A stretch of DNA of 64,000 nt, taken from contig NZ_RJZE01000020.1 in the NCBI RefSeq assembly GCF_003986935.1, forward strand, positions 62,001 to 126,000. Reading direction: 5' to 3'. Numbering within the stretch: the stretch's first letter is position 1; each line of letters begins with the position of its first letter. A program made the translations under genes and the position numbers. Origin of the DNA: Paraburkholderia kururiensis JCM 10599 = LMG 19447. Its GTDB lineage: Bacteria > Pseudomonadota > Gammaproteobacteria > Burkholderiales > Burkholderiaceae. Under the pieces are notes generated by a model. The model was not told where the DNA came from. It ran no database searches and was given only the letters and a program-made list of their open reading frames with translations. This document shows, piece after piece, positions 62,880 through 64,000 of the stretch.

Positions 62880-64000
62880 TCAATTGATGTCGACGTCCTT
62901 GCCGTTGATCTGTACAGGTCCGGAGCCTTCGATCAGCAACTGTGTGCCTCGCAGCGTGATGTGCCCATTGCTTTCCAGAATGAGTACAGCGTCACCGGTC
63001 TTCAGCTCGATCCGGTCGCCCGCCGTGATCGTATAGGTCTTGCCCACCATCGTCGTTTTAGAAAGACCCACCTCTTCGGCGCTCGCGAGGCCCGCCGACG
63101 TATTGACCGCCCCGGCCACCGTCACCTGGTATCCACCGCCCACTGTCAGCGCTTTCGCCAGTCCGACTGTCTCCGTCGACGTCAGCGCGATCACCAGGTT
63201 CTCCATCCCCTCGATTGTCTCGTTCCGGTTGCCGCCGACGGTCAGCGTCTCGTTGTTCCCGACGCGTTCCGTACGGTCCACACCGATCGTAATGGTCTCG
63301 TTGTTGTCCACCGTCTCGGTGCGGTCGTGGCCAACGTGAACGGTCTCGTCGTGATCGACATTTTTCGTTCGATCGTTACCGACCCAATGCGACTCGTCGT
63401 GTTCGACCTCGATGCGCTGATCCTTCTCCGCGTGCAGCCAGACTTCTTCTTCGCCCTTCTTGTCCTCGAAACGGATCGCGTTGGCGGTGTTGACGTTGCC
63501 GCCCTTGGTCGACCGGCTCAAGATGCCGCTCTGCGTCGCGTTTGCCGGCAAGGTCCACGGTGGCATGTTCGCCGCGTTGTAGACGCGCGAAATGATCAGC
63601 GGCCGGTCAGGGTCCCCGTCCAGGAATATGACAACCACCTCGTCGCCGATCCGGGGGATGTTCACCATCCCGAAACCACCGCCCGCCCATGGCTGCCCCA
63701 CCCGCACCCAGCACGAACTGGACTGATCGCTCTGGCCGCGCCGGTCCCAATGGAACTGCACCTTCACGCGCCCCAGGCTGTCCGTATAGATTTCCTCGCC
63801 CTTCGGGCCTACCACCGTCGCGGTCTGCGGGCCGATGATCGACGGCCGGTCTGTGGTCAAAGGCGGGCGATACTGAATCTTCTTGCGGATACAGTTGAAG
63901 CTGCACACATAGGTGGCCGCACCTTCGCCTGCCTGATAGTTGTTGGAGCCGGAGTGCACCACGTTCATCAGCAGAAACTGCCGGTCTTCAGGTCGCGCCT
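62880..64000 (-). CDS. vgrG: Type VI secretion tip protein VgrG, C-terminal part (N-terminus beyond window)
   Basis: The frame is open to the window edge, so the gp27-like N-terminal part is missing. It contains the gp5 OB-fold region (DSLGRVKVQFHWDRRGQSDQ, SSCWVRVGQPWAGGGFGMVN, IGDEVVVIFLDGDPDRPLII). A C-terminal spike of repeats follows: VGNDRTKNVDHDETVHVG, DNNETITIGVDRTERVG, NNETLTVGGNRNETIEG. It lies first in the minus-strand cluster and should carry the downstream effector. Confidence 0.92.
   Translation of the reverse strand, partial: ARPEDRQFLLMNVVHSGSNNYQAGEGAATYVCSFNCIRKKIQYRPPLTTDRPSIIGPQTATVVGPKGEEIYTDSLGRVKVQFHWDRRGQSDQSSSCWVRVGQPWAGGGFGMVNIPRIGDEVVVIFLDGDPDRPLIISRVYNAANMPPWTLPANATQSGILSRSTKGGNVNTANAIRFEDKKGEEEVWLHAEKDQRIEVEHDESHWVGNDRTKNVDHDETVHVGHDRTETVDNNETITIGVDRTERVGNNETLTVGGNRNETIEGMENLVIALTSTETVGLAKALTVGGGYQVTVAGAVNTSAGLASAEEVGLSKTTMVGKTYTITAGDRIELKTGDAVLILESNGHITLRGTQLLIEGSGPVQINGKDVDIN

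Overview
The window is high-GC chromosomal DNA from a betaproteobacterium of the Burkholderiaceae, most likely Paraburkholderia or a close relative. This rests on gene content and order: COG0523 GTPase-dksA-hslVU-regAB-argB-slmA-metXW, gatCAB divergent from mreBCD-mrdA-rodA, queCED, and def-fmt-lysE-htpX-rsmB-ntrYX. Protein style agrees, with a one-cysteine DksA and the CX14CX2C form of QueE.

Positions 1-51771 are mostly core genome. In order they hold: an rRNA methyltransferase fragment, a metal-chaperone GTPase, dksA, the HslVU protease, the RegBA redox two-component system, argB, a HAD nucleotidase, slmA, metX-metW behind a SAM-II-type riboswitch, an AmpG-like permease, an M48 protease, exonuclease III and PPK2. 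Next come the GatCAB amidotransferase, the rod-shape operon, a Sel1 protein with an HpcH-type aldolase, the preQ0 genes queC/E/D, tRNA-Phe and an NtrYX-like operon running back from def-fmt. Then follow dprA, a thioredoxin, topB, a LysR regulator, pckG, a hydroxyacid dehydrogenase, a patatin, a thioesterase and tRNA-Lys.

Positions 51772 to about 59250, immediately 3' of tRNA-Lys(CUU), are an accessory region of lower-GC genes with defence functions. It contains a convergent overlapping DUF488 / ~277-residue gene pair, a PIN-like protein, a DarT1-NADAR ADP-ribosylation toxin-antitoxin pair, a decayed relaxase C-terminus pointing to an old conjugative element, and a two-gene Kiwa system (kwaA-kwaB). 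No integrase or second attachment site is visible, so the island boundaries are inferred.

Positions 59298-64000, all on the minus strand, are a type VI secretion cargo cluster. It reads VgrG (running off the window), a DUF2169 adaptor, a DUF4150 (PAAR-like) effector with a C-terminal GH-E/HNH nuclease domain, and a suppressor-of-fused-type immunity candidate.

The two most notable observations are the metX leader and the defence island. In the leader, the SAM-II core is exactly complementary to a downstream segment that can itself pair with the metX ribosome-binding region. The island adds two uncharacterised elements (the DUF488 pair and the PIN protein) next to two recognisable anti-phage systems.
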